Below, in pieces: positions 44,053-52,386 of a DNA stretch of 64,000 bases (position 1 is the stretch's first letter; each line of letters starts with the position of its first letter). The stretch lies in NCBI RefSeq assembly GCF_022818495.1, contig NZ_CP089291.1:4171501-4235500 (forward strand). The letters are read 5' to 3'. A model generated the notes under the pieces. It was not told where the DNA came from, did not search any database, and worked only from the letters and a program-made list of their open reading frames with translations. Both the position numbers and the translations under genes were made by a program. This DNA is from Fodinisporobacter ferrooxydans. Lineage in GTDB: Bacteria; Bacillota; Bacilli; Tumebacillales; MYW30-H2.

Positions 44053-45306
44053 TTAATGTTGGATCGGATTCGGAGTCCAGGGAATGGGGTTCCCGCCACC
44101 GTTTCCAGAGCCGTTTTGATAATTATAATGATTGAAATAGGGAAAACCTGCTATTTCTTGTGAATTGGAAACTGGCGATATTCCAGCCATCGTTCCAAAT
44201 CCCATCAATACGCTATTCGGGTCAATTTGAATATTTTGTGAAGCTACGATATTGCCGCTAATGACCGAATTGCCTGATAAATGAATCGATCCATCGACGA
44301 GTATCATGGTATTGATCAATAATGCAGATGGTATATTTACGGTAAACCGATCAGGGCTCGTCGTTGTGCTGGTAATATATAATATAAGATTTCTATTGAA
44401 AAGATTGGTTCCCTGCAATTGGAACAAAGTAGTAAAGAATGATGGATCCAAAGTAAAAGAATTGGAGTCGACTTGAATTGCAACCGTTTCATCATGATCC
44501 TTGCTGTTTGATGTGGTTACGGAAAACGTATTTTGACTCGCATGTATCGTATAAACGGGATCTGCCGGAATCAGTGCGTTAAAACTTTGTTGCGTCGTCG
44601 TCGCGAAGTAGGAAGAATCATTCCCTGCTACCTTGATTAATGGGTTGTTATTCAAATCCCCATTTCCACTTCCACTTCCACTTCCACTTCCACTTCCACT
44701 TCCACTTCCATTTCCATTTCCATTTCCATTTCCATTTCCATTTCCATTTCCATTTCCATTTCCATTTCCATTTCCATTTCCATTTCCATTTCCATTAACT
44801 AATGACGGTCCGGCAAGTGTATAATTCAACGTTTCCGTCGCGGCATAATGATTTGCGGGATTTGTTGGATCCGGAGAAACTCCACCTGCCGTAACAGATA
44901 CATGAATCGTATAGATTTGCGCAGGATCGGTTGAAGCAGGCTTGGCAACCTGAAATGTATAGAAAACATTTTCACCATCAGGCAAAACGATTTTTTGAGG
45001 AGATGTTCGAATTCCGGGAAAACTTAAAAAATCGCCCGGAGTAAGGGATTTTGCATTTGCATTTATATTTGCATTCAAATGATTCAAATACTGTATATAG
45101 GACTCAATCGAACTCTCCGCCATGTATAATGCAATCTTGTCGTTTTTTTCTTTCAGATTCGTTAATGCACGTGTAGAATTCATGTTCATAAGAACAGGCA
45201 CAAAAAGACCCAGAACCGCTACAATCATAAGAACGTACGGCAACACATAACCATTCGATTGAAAAAGCGTATGAAAAATAGACGAATCGTATTTCTTTTT
45301 TTTCAT
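44053..45306 (-). CDS. PilX-type tip protein with Gly-Asn/Gly-Ser repeat linker
   Basis: 417-aa protein. N-terminal basic residues and a hydrophobic helix (GYVLPYVLMIVAVLGLFVPVL) are PilX-like, without a Glu at +5. Residues about 60-165 form a first extracellular part. Then come 15 Asn-Gly and 7 Ser-Gly dipeptides, then a C-terminal domain of about 200 residues rich in Thr, Ser and Asn with a polymer-forming (bactofilin/DUF-like) feel (IHLSGNSVISGNIVASQNI). The linker is encoded by a perfect hexanucleotide array at 44665-44796. It sits between pilO and two minor pilins, so an adhesin or tip role is inferred. Confidence 0.7.
   Translation of the reverse strand: MKKKKYDSSIFHTLFQSNGYVLPYVLMIVAVLGLFVPVLMNMNSTRALTNLKEKNDKIALYMAESSIESYIQYLNHLNANINANAKSLTPGDFLSFPGIRTSPQKIVLPDGENVFYTFQVAKPASTDPAQIYTIHVSVTAGGVSPDPTNPANHYAATETLNYTLAGPSLVNGNGNGNGNGNGNGNGNGNGNGNGNGNGNGSGSGSGSGSGSGSGNGDLNNNPLIKVAGNDSSYFATTTQQSFNALIPADPVYTIHASQNTFSVTTSNSKDHDETVAIQVDSNSFTLDPSFFTTLFQLQGTNLFNRNLILYITSTTTSPDRFTVNIPSALLINTMILVDGSIHLSGNSVISGNIVASQNIQIDPNSVLMGFGTMAGISPVSNSQEIAGFPYFNHYNYQNGSGNGGGNPIPWTPNPIQH
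44665..44796 (-). repeat. Hexanucleotide array encoding (Asn-Gly)15(Ser-Gly)7
   Basis: On the plus strand, seven consecutive TCCACT units (44665-44706) are followed by fifteen TCCATT units (44707-44796). On the coding strand they are AGTGGA and AATGGA. Any change in copy number keeps the frame and changes linker length. Confidence 0.97.
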
Positions 45307-45345
45307 ACACTTTCTCCTCCCTTCCTTGACATCAAGGGCAATCGT

Positions 45346-46383
45346 TTAAGGAACAAACGGATTTTTCCGCTGTTGCGACGGATAAATTGGAATCTCCGGC
45401 AGACTCCCCAAGAAGGATGCATCCGGCATATAAAACGCTGTGAGCGTCATCGTGACAGATACATTATCTATGTTTGGTTCAGCAGCCGGCAGGAACGGTT
45501 GTGTATTCGGCAGACCGGCTCCATTCTGAGATGACTGTATTTGATTTGGAGAACGCATCGCATTCGCCAAAAGTGACTGCAGGATTGGATTGATCGTTGC
45601 TTGTCCTTGACTGGATTGCAGTTTAGCCGAATTGGCATTTGGAGAATTTCCATTTGTATTTCCAGGTTGTGCTGGTTGCTTTTGCGGCTGATTCGATGTT
45701 TGCGAATTCCTTTGCGCAGGCGCTTGTTGCACGGAACTTGACGGTACCGAAAATTGCGGGTAATTCGAAGCCGCCGCGCCCTGCTGATGGGAAATATGAA
45801 TCGAATCCACATGCAACAATCGTTCTGTATGCACCAATTGATAAAGAAAATCCAACATCGGATAATATGCGCCGTTTAAAGAAAGATTGAACGTAACCGA
45901 TTTAACATTTTGTGAATCGTTCGCATTGCTGTTTTTTTGAGCGGTTCCATTGGCAGTTTGCTGTTTATTTTGTTGCTGATTGGATGGCTGTGATTGTTTG
46001 CCCTGTCCTGTTGCGCCATTCAACAACCGCTGTACTTCATTTGTGCTTTGCGAATCAGATCCATTTTGCAAAGAAATCGATTCAAATTGTACTCCGGTCT
46101 GGTTAAACAAATCATTTAATTGAACGAGCAACCGATCTACTTGTGGGTCCGAGGGCAATTGTTGCAACAATGTTTGCGCATCTTTCGGCATGACAAACTC
46201 TTTTTTCTGCGGCTGGGAACGCAATGCATTCACCAGAAGCTGCTTCGATTGAACCGATTGTTGCAGCGTCTCCACCTGTGATTGCAACCTTTTTGGCACG
46301 TATACAAAAAGAAGCGTACAAATCAGAAGCACGAACAGATATACAAATATCGCCAGTTTCAAATTGTTGAAAACAGCTTTCAT
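45346..46383 (-). CDS. pilO: Type IV pilus alignment protein PilO
   Basis: 345-aa bitopic protein. TM helix at about 10-30, coiled coil to about 60, then a ferredoxin-like domain split by two Gln/Asn/Ser-rich low-complexity inserts (about 125-160 and 215-260). PilN-PilO dimers connect PilM to the pilus base. Overlaps pilN by 4 nt. Longer than typical PilO (about 200 aa) because of the inserts. Confidence 0.85.
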   Translation of the reverse strand: MKAVFNNLKLAIFVYLFVLLICTLLFVYVPKRLQSQVETLQQSVQSKQLLVNALRSQPQKKEFVMPKDAQTLLQQLPSDPQVDRLLVQLNDLFNQTGVQFESISLQNGSDSQSTNEVQRLLNGATGQGKQSQPSNQQQNKQQTANGTAQKNSNANDSQNVKSVTFNLSLNGAYYPMLDFLYQLVHTERLLHVDSIHISHQQGAAASNYPQFSVPSSSVQQAPAQRNSQTSNQPQKQPAQPGNTNGNSPNANSAKLQSSQGQATINPILQSLLANAMRSPNQIQSSQNGAGLPNTQPFLPAAEPNIDNVSVTMTLTAFYMPDASFLGSLPEIPIYPSQQRKNPFVP

Positions 46384-46997
46384 TTCTGTGCTCCTTTTAG
46401 CTGATCATTTGTTGCAATATCTTTCGTTTGGATTGTCATATGAAATGTATCCCGCAATGTTTGTGAATACGCGTTTGCTTGCGAAATATTCCCTGCCGCG
46501 GCGTTCCCTTGCTGTGCATTGTCTTTGCCTGCATTCGATACGGTCGTCAATGACACATCCAGCACCCAGTTTAATTTCTTGAGCGCTTCCGAAAACTGGG
46601 CGGCCGTTTTCAATGAATCGATTTGGCCATCTATCGAAATATCGGGAGCCTGGTATGAAATCGAATGGATGACAGCCGCTTTTGGCATGTGCGAAGCCAA
46701 ATCGTTTAAACGTGCTTCCCAATCGGTTTGGCCTTTTTTAAGTTTTGCAATTTCATCCTGAAACTGTTTTAACTTTTGGAATCTCGGATCTGCAACATTT
46801 CGCTGTGCCAAGAGCAATGATTGTTGTTGCGTCAATTGCGTGTATTTCTGTTGGAGATCCGATTGTTCTTGAACCAACTGTGTATGCATGCGCCAAAACA
46901 ATCCGGTTGCGAATACGATTGACAGGACAGACAGCCCCCAAAAAAACCAGGCAAACTGAAATTTCGGTTCTTTTTTAGGCAGTAAATTTATTTCCAT
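46380..46997 (-). CDS. pilN: Type IV pilus assembly protein PilN
   Basis: 205-aa protein beginning with the PilM-binding motif MEINLLPKKEPK, followed by a TM helix (about 15-35), a coiled coil and a ferredoxin-like periplasm-side domain. The INLLP motif is diagnostic. Overlaps pilM by 10 nt and pilO by 4 nt. Confidence 0.93.
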   Translation of the reverse strand: MEINLLPKKEPKFQFAWFFWGLSVLSIVFATGLFWRMHTQLVQEQSDLQQKYTQLTQQQSLLLAQRNVADPRFQKLKQFQDEIAKLKKGQTDWEARLNDLASHMPKAAVIHSISYQAPDISIDGQIDSLKTAAQFSEALKKLNWVLDVSLTTVSNAGKDNAQQGNAAAGNISQANAYSQTLRDTFHMTIQTKDIATNDQLKGAQK

Positions 46998-48076
46998 GTA
47001 CGTTTATCCTCACGTATGGCAAGTCCAATCGCGACTGCATGTTTGCGAAATGTCTCGTCATTATATTCGCCTTCCTGCCAAACCATCTGGCGGGAGGAAA
47101 TCAAGTTTACTTCCAGGTCCAGTCGGCTTTTGAAATATTCCGTCAGCACCTGTGGTTCAAACACGTTGCCGGACAGTATCAGCCGGCTCACATATTGATC
47201 CCGATTGTTTAGCGTATATTGGTAAAAATTAATGGAGCGCTCGATTTCATATGCCAAGTCCTGTGCAAACAATAAGGCATCAATGGTCAGTGCCGCATCG
47301 CCCGCACGCATCTGTTCGGATTTGGCTGCAGGTTCAAGGTAAAAGGTTTGACTCTCATGTTTTCGATAATTATCCAACGGCAACGGTACATTTCGTGTGA
47401 ATAATAAGAATCCATTGCGAAAAATATGAATATCTGTTCCAGCTTCTGCAATATCCACAAAAAGAATCGTTTCATTGGAAGCGTTTTGATTGGAAAACGT
47501 ATATAAACGATACAAAGAGAGCGCACGTACATCAACTGTTTTTACTTTTCGATCCGCCGTTTCGACAGCTTGTACCATTCGTTCAACAATCTCTTTAGAT
47601 GCCGCTACAACGATATAAGGATCCCGGAAATCAGCTTCACTCCGATTCATGATAGAATCTTCATCCGACACATCTGTGCCGGATGCACCTTCTGACGGAA
47701 TGTTCAATTTAACAAAATCAAACACACTTTCATCAAACGGCAAATGAATGGAATGTTCCAATTCAAACGCAATGGCTTGCCGAATGTCATGTTTCGAAAT
47801 TTTCGGCATCGATATTTGGCGGATGACTACATAGCGGCTGGGTACGACCACCCGTACGATCTTTGCTTTCAGGTTCGCCAGTTTGAATTGTTCACGCAAA
47901 AGAAAGCCCAATTCCTCCGGCTGCTGTACATCCCCATCTACGACAATGCCAGCTTCCAGCGGGATCTCCAATGCGCGTAAAATCTGTACACGGTTTTTGG
48001 CGCGGACAACTTCCACAGCATGAATGTCACTGTCTGTAATCTCGATGCCGATACATGCTGTTTTCCCAAAAATCAC
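46988..48076 (-). CDS. pilM: Actin-like pilus assembly ATPase PilM
   Basis: 362-aa cytoplasmic FtsA/actin-fold protein that binds the N-terminal tail of PilN. N-terminal ACIGIEITDSDIHAVEV nucleotide-binding strand pair, KIVRVVVPSRYVVIRQI, VDIAEAGTDIHIF, and C-terminal LILSGNVF. Start GTG at 48076 follows AAAGGAGAATCTGCCG; 83 further upstream codons are open but unlike the family. Begins after a terminator, so it may start a second pil transcription unit. Confidence 0.92.
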   Translation of the reverse strand: MIFGKTACIGIEITDSDIHAVEVVRAKNRVQILRALEIPLEAGIVVDGDVQQPEELGFLLREQFKLANLKAKIVRVVVPSRYVVIRQISMPKISKHDIRQAIAFELEHSIHLPFDESVFDFVKLNIPSEGASGTDVSDEDSIMNRSEADFRDPYIVVAASKEIVERMVQAVETADRKVKTVDVRALSLYRLYTFSNQNASNETILFVDIAEAGTDIHIFRNGFLLFTRNVPLPLDNYRKHESQTFYLEPAAKSEQMRAGDAALTIDALLFAQDLAYEIERSINFYQYTLNNRDQYVSRLILSGNVFEPQVLTEYFKSRLDLEVNLISSRQMVWQEGEYNDETFRKHAVAIGLAIREDKRTWK

Positions 48077-48130
48077 CGGCAGATTCTCCTTTCCGCTAAT
48101 CTTTCTGATAAGCAACAAAAAAATAGAATG

Positions 48131-48196
48131 CCTAAAAAAAAGAATAGAAATATGCGTACATGAGACAAATCTCTTTTCAATGTACCATATTTCTAT
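48131..48196 (-). terminator. Intrinsic terminator between pilD and pilM
   Basis: ATAGAAATATGGTACAT and ATGTACGCATATTTCTAT form a 17-bp stem (one bulge), followed by TCTTTTTTTTAGG on the minus strand. It would end or attenuate the pilB-to-pilD transcript before pilMNO and the minor pilins. Confidence 0.8.
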
Positions 48197-48242
48197 CAAA
48201 TTCGACAGTTCGTTTATTTGGAAGTCATAGAATGTCCATTTC

Positions 48243-49016
48243 CTAGAAAACAGCTGCATACATTTCCCACAACTGCGTCCCCCACAGATATGCGACAAAA
48301 CAGCCCATGGCGATATAGGGTCCAAATGGAATGGGAGACTTTCGTTTGTATATACCGAGTCGGATGAAAATCAAACCGAAAATTGATCCTAAAAGACATG
48401 CAAAGAAAAAGCCGAGCAGCATTTGGTAGAGTCCAATCGACAATCCAATAAAGGCAAATAATTTTACATCTCCGCCCCCCATTCCTCCGCGGCTGACAAG
48501 TGCAATCAGCAACAGCAGCAGTCCGCCGGCAAAAAAGCCGAGGATATATTGCCAGTATGGAAGCGGATGGATCAACAGACGCAACAGAAGCATGGCCCCC
48601 ATACTCGGGAACACAATTTTATCGGGAATCCGCATGTACTTCAGGTCTGTAATGGTAATCACGAGCAGTACACAAATATAAAAAAAACCGACGGGAAATT
48701 CCCAATTCATACCGAAATGATCGTACAAAATCCATGCGCCAATCAACGCAAGCAGCTCAAATACGGCATAGAAAGGCGATACGCGATCGCCGCAATATCG
48801 GCAGCGACCGCGCAAGAATACGAAGCTGAGTACGGGAATCAAGTCGAGCCATCCCAATCGATGCCCGCATGATGTGCAGCGGGAAGGCGGTGAAACGATT
48901 GACTCGCCTTTTGGTATGCGCAATGCGACAACGTTCAGAAATGAGCCTATGAAAAGGGAAAGGATGATAATATAAATTTTTTGAATATAATCTAATTCTA
49001 ATAAATTGATATACAC
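48243..49016 (-). CDS. comC: Prepilin peptidase PilD/ComC
   Basis: 257-aa A24 leader peptidase and N-methyltransferase. The N-terminal part has the zinc-binding CTSCG / CRYCG pairs. Catalytic Asp residues are in ITDLKYMRIPD and GGGDVKL. About eight TM helices. It probably processes pilins of both the comG and pil systems, since no second copy is in the window. GTG at 49016 follows AGGAGATTTTA. Position corresponds to B. subtilis comC between folC and spoIIB. Confidence 0.95.
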   Translation of the reverse strand: MYINLLELDYIQKIYIIILSLFIGSFLNVVALRIPKGESIVSPPSRCTSCGHRLGWLDLIPVLSFVFLRGRCRYCGDRVSPFYAVFELLALIGAWILYDHFGMNWEFPVGFFYICVLLVITITDLKYMRIPDKIVFPSMGAMLLLRLLIHPLPYWQYILGFFAGGLLLLLIALVSRGGMGGGDVKLFAFIGLSIGLYQMLLGFFFACLLGSIFGLIFIRLGIYKRKSPIPFGPYIAMGCFVAYLWGTQLWEMYAAVF

Positions 49017-49057
49017 TAAAATCTCCTATAATTTATAAAAAATATTTATTCTTGCAA

Positions 49058-49594
49058 TTAATTTTGTTTAATAGTCCATTGACCAGCAGTTGAACTTTCT
49101 GTAATTGTATAAGTGTTTGCACCAATCGAAAATGTTGTCGTTTGTTTTCCGGCTGGTGCTTGTGGGACTGGAATTTGATTTAAATAATTTCCATTTAAAG
49201 TAATTGTACCAGCTTTATTAGCAGTACCGCCGACGGTACCAAAAACATATATTTGAGAATCAGCTGTCCCTGTTGTAGTTATATCAACTGTACCACCGGA
49301 ACCTAATGCTGAAGTTGCAGACGCACTATTTGCTAAGTCTGTAATATTATTTCCATTAGTTTGATCGTAGTCAATAATCGAACGAGTAATCGCATCAACG
49401 ATAATTTTTTCGTTTTGCAAATCCGTATTTGCCTTCGCACTGCTAAAGTTCCCCATCACTGCCGGCACAGCCACAGCCGCAATAATCGCCAGGATCACAA
49501 CAACCGCCAATAATTCAATGAGCGTCACGCCTTGCTCGCCACTGAGTATTTCTCTTGCTTTTCTTTTCAATTTTTCCATAAATGTTTCTTTCAT
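49058..49594 (-). CDS. pilA: Major type IV pilin PilA
   Basis: 178-aa prepilin. 22-residue basic leader ends SGEQG and the mature N-terminus is VTLIELLAVVVILAIIAAVAVPAVMG with Glu at +5. The globular domain is Thr/Gly/Asn-rich. No Cys pair, so no D-loop disulfide. ATG at 49594 follows TTTGGGAGGATTTTAAGT. It is placed between pilC and pilD. The C-terminal coding part looks more AT-rich than its neighbours, consistent with diversifying surface pilins. Confidence 0.93.
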   Translation of the reverse strand: MKETFMEKLKRKAREILSGEQGVTLIELLAVVVILAIIAAVAVPAVMGNFSSAKANTDLQNEKIIVDAITRSIIDYDQTNGNNITDLANSASATSALGSGGTVDITTTGTADSQIYVFGTVGGTANKAGTITLNGNYLNQIPVPQAPAGKQTTTFSIGANTYTITESSTAGQWTIKQN

Positions 49595-49703
49595 ACTTAA
49601 AATCCTCCCAAATAAATTGCTAGATCATCATACCCTGCATTGACAGACACCAAGTTCCACCAAACTTCAGCAGCATTCCATCCCTCTACCCATCTCTTTT
49701 ACC

Positions 49704-50924
49704 CTACTGCATGCTCCCCATATTCTGATACAACGAGAACATCGGCAGTATGGCCGCCAGTACGATCACCCCCACAATCGCGGTCATGAATACAATCATC
49801 AACGGTTCGATCAACGGCCTCAGCTTCTCCACCATTGCTTCCACATCCGCTTCATAGAAGTCTGCAATTTTGGCAAACATTTCATCGATGGTACCGGTCT
49901 GCTCGCCAATGGATATCATCTGCGCGACCAATGGCGGAATCGCCCAATGGTTCCGAAACGGCTGTACCAGTGACGCACCGTTCCGCACACTTTCCCGCGC
50001 TTCCAGCAACAGCTCGCCAATCACATCATTTTCTACGACCCGGCTGGTGATTTGCAATGCCTGCAGCGTTGGCACGGCGCTTTTGAATAACGTAGCAAGC
50101 GTTCGCATCGCCCTTGCAATCACCGCTTTCTGAAACATTTTCCCGAAGATCGGCAATTTCAACTTTGCATAATCCAGCAGGAAATGCCCTCGCTGGGATC
50201 TGGTCACATATAGAAATCCGCAGATACAAGCGATCAACAGCAATACCAGCACGTACCAACGGTCGATGAAAAAAGCGGACACTGCCAAAACAATTCGGGT
50301 TGCCAATGGGAGAGTCAGATGTTGAGAGTGAAAAATATTCACAAACGTCGGGATCACTTTGACTAACAGAAAGATTGCCACACCGATGGACATGACCATC
50401 AGCACAAGCGGGTATGTCAATGCGCCTTTGATCTTCTCTGTCGTGTTTTGCTGCTTTTCCATATAGATCGCCAATCGGTCCAATACGTCATCCAGCGTAC
50501 CGCTCATTTCCCCGGCTCGTACAAGATTGATAAAAATCGTTGGAAACGTCTTGCCTTGACCGGCTAAACACTGGGACAATTGTCGGCCTTCCGCTACCTC
50601 TTCCGTGACAACTTCCAATGCTTTCTTTAATGCTTTGCTTTCCGTTTGTTCCTTTAAAATGACCAATGAATCTACAATTGGAACACTAGCCCGAATCAAC
50701 GTGGCGAACTGACGGCAAAATACGACAAAGTCTTTTGCTTTCACCTTGTTGCTGCGAAGCTCGATGTCTTTGTTCCAGATCGTTTCTTTTACTTCCTGCA
50801 CTTCGAGTATGACTTGCTTGCCTTGCTCTCTTAACAAAAGGATGGCTGCTTTTTCATCTTGCGCTTCAATCTTGCCCCGGATCCGTTTGCCTTGCTCCAG
50901 CGCAAGAAACCGATAGTGTGCGAT
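49704..50924 (-). CDS. pilC: Type IV pilus platform protein PilC (non-canonical start)
   Basis: GspF-family membrane protein with two repeats (about 70-195 and 275-395) and three TM helices; motifs FCRQFATLIRASVPIVDSL, VRAGEMSGTLDDVLD, SIGEQTGTIDEMF. Conserved N-terminal sequence (AHYRFLALEQG, KRIRGKIEAQDEKAAI) continues upstream of the first ATG/GTG/TTG (TTG at 50837). It runs back to an ATC codon at 50924 preceded by AAAAGGGTGAG, then a stop. The call uses ATC as start, giving 406 aa. If ATC is not used, PilC would lack about 29 N-terminal residues. Confidence 0.82.
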   Translation of the reverse strand: MAHYRFLALEQGKRIRGKIEAQDEKAAILLLREQGKQVILEVQEVKETIWNKDIELRSNKVKAKDFVVFCRQFATLIRASVPIVDSLVILKEQTESKALKKALEVVTEEVAEGRQLSQCLAGQGKTFPTIFINLVRAGEMSGTLDDVLDRLAIYMEKQQNTTEKIKGALTYPLVLMVMSIGVAIFLLVKVIPTFVNIFHSQHLTLPLATRIVLAVSAFFIDRWYVLVLLLIACICGFLYVTRSQRGHFLLDYAKLKLPIFGKMFQKAVIARAMRTLATLFKSAVPTLQALQITSRVVENDVIGELLLEARESVRNGASLVQPFRNHWAIPPLVAQMISIGEQTGTIDEMFAKIADFYEADVEAMVEKLRPLIEPLMIVFMTAIVGVIVLAAILPMFSLYQNMGSMQ

Positions 50925-50977
50925 GCCGTCTCACCCTTTTCTTTTATTCCTTTAAAAATCATTTGTTCCTTGCAAGA

Positions 50978-51131
50978 AGATGTTCAAAAAGTAGTCAAAA
51001 CTCCACGGCGGATTGCTTTGCCGAATCCCCAAAAGCCTTACTCATGTACCAAACACGTACACTCCGTCGGCTTTTCGTGCTTCGACTTCGCACTCCTTGT
51101 GTCTTACTTGACCACTTTTTGAACTCTCACT
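50978..51131. mobile_element. MITE-like repeat, copy D
   Basis: 154-bp element, nearly identical to copy C (22037), with ends AGATGTTCAAAAAGTAGTC and CACTTTTTGAACTCTCACT. It lies between pilT and pilC in the pil operon. The right inner end has CTCTC instead of CACGC. Confidence 0.85.
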
Positions 51132-51322
51132 TCAAAAATCATTCGAAAATGCGTCCGATGCCTACGATTCTATTATTATAGTTTTACATACTATTATTAT
51201 AATCTTGCATGTTTCCATTGTGGGTAGGATTTTGTTACAGTTTCATAAAAATTTTGTCGAAATTGTAAACAACATTTGTTTTTCGGACATTTGAATCAAC
51301 TGGTTGCCATTTAAAATGCGAT
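51132..51322. other. AT-rich pilT-pilC gap
   Basis: Together with copy D this makes a 398-nt gap between pilC and pilT. On the minus strand it contains TATAATAATAG twice, 21 nt apart, which could be a -10 element for pilC, but no good -35 was found. No terminator with a T-run was seen. Confidence 0.35.
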
Positions 51323-52375
51323 TTAAAGCCGACTTTCCGCATACGTCGGGCTGCTGTCTTTCGCGCTCGCTTCACTGATGATGCCGCGGCTCACAAGTTC
51401 CCGCAAATGCATGTCCATTGTCTGCATGCCTTGACTGCGCCCTGTCTGCATCATGGAGCGAATCTGGTGAACTTTTTCCGAGCGGATCAAGTTTGCAATC
51501 GCATTTGTGTTTGCAAGAATTTCATAGGCTCCCACCCGTCCATCGCCATTCGCCATGGGAATCAATCGCTGTGCCACAATTCCGACCAATACGGAAGCCA
51601 ATTGGATTCGTATTTGCTGTTGCTGATACGCCGGAAATACATCGATGATGCGGTCAATCGTCTGCGGTGCGTCGCTGGTATGCAATGTCGCAAACACCAG
51701 GTGGCCTGTTTCCGCTGCCGTGATGGCAGTTTGAATCGTCTCCAAGTCGCGCATCTCGCCCACGAGCACCACATCCGGATCTTGGCGCAACGCAGCACGC
51801 AATCCGGATGCGAAAGATCTCGTATCAAAACCGACTTCCCGCTGATCCACCAGACACATCTGATGTTTGTGCAAATACTCAATCGGATCTTCCAATGTAA
51901 TGATGTGCTTGCGCTGCGTGCGGTTGATCAAATCGATCAAAGACGCCAACGTTGTCGATTTCCCGCTGCCCGTAGGCCCTGTTACGAGCAAAAGCCCCTG
52001 CGGACGATAGGCGAATTGTTTTAAAACAGCCGGCAGATTCAATTCTTCCATTGTCGGAATGCGTGTCGGCACAACCCGGACGGAGAGACTGACACAACTC
52101 CGCTGCCGAAATGCGTTGATCCGAAAACGGGATACGTTGGGTACCCCATAGGAAAAGTCCAGCTCTCCCGCTTCATGGAAATTGTGCAATTGTTCGTTTG
52201 ATACGATTTGTTTCAATATTTCTAACGTATCGGATGGCTGCAAAGGCGTTTCCCCAACTGCTTTCAGCGAACCATGGATTCGCAACGTGGGCGGTGCGCC
52301 AACGGTCATATGCAGATCTGACGCCTTTCTTACAAATGCTTGCTGCAAAAGCTCGTGAATATCGTAAACTGCCAC
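51323..52375 (-). CDS. pilT: Pilus retraction ATPase PilT
   Basis: 350-aa hexameric ATPase for pilus retraction and twitching. Motifs: KASDLHMTVGAPP, Walker A GPTGSGKSTTLA, Asp box TLEDPIEYLH, Walker B VLVGEMRDLETI, His box GHLVFATLHTSDA, and the PilT-specific AIRNLIR-like AIANLIRSEKVHQI. Presence of PilT indicates a retractable type IVa pilus. GTG at 52375 follows GGGGGAAACGGC. 11 nt after pilB. Confidence 0.96.
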   Translation of the reverse strand: MAVYDIHELLQQAFVRKASDLHMTVGAPPTLRIHGSLKAVGETPLQPSDTLEILKQIVSNEQLHNFHEAGELDFSYGVPNVSRFRINAFRQRSCVSLSVRVVPTRIPTMEELNLPAVLKQFAYRPQGLLLVTGPTGSGKSTTLASLIDLINRTQRKHIITLEDPIEYLHKHQMCLVDQREVGFDTRSFASGLRAALRQDPDVVLVGEMRDLETIQTAITAAETGHLVFATLHTSDAPQTIDRIIDVFPAYQQQQIRIQLASVLVGIVAQRLIPMANGDGRVGAYEILANTNAIANLIRSEKVHQIRSMMQTGRSQGMQTMDMHLRELVSRGIISEASAKDSSPTYAESRL

Positions 52376-52386
52376 GCCGTTTCCCC

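Noticed and set aside
44633-44824. Plus-strand ORF rich in Pro-Phe and Pro-Leu repeats
   Set aside because: It is the antisense reading of the hexanucleotide array in the tip-protein gene; it has no ribosome site and no sequence outside the repeat.
48077-48325. 83-codon upstream extension of pilM
   Set aside because: It overlaps the pilD 3' end and the terminator; the conserved PilM N-terminus starts at the GTG at 48076 after AAAGGAG.
49061-49380. Horizontally acquired pilin domain
   Set aside because: The AT richness of the pilA C-terminal half is only moderate by eye and common for surface pilins; no boundary sequence supports a recent exchange.
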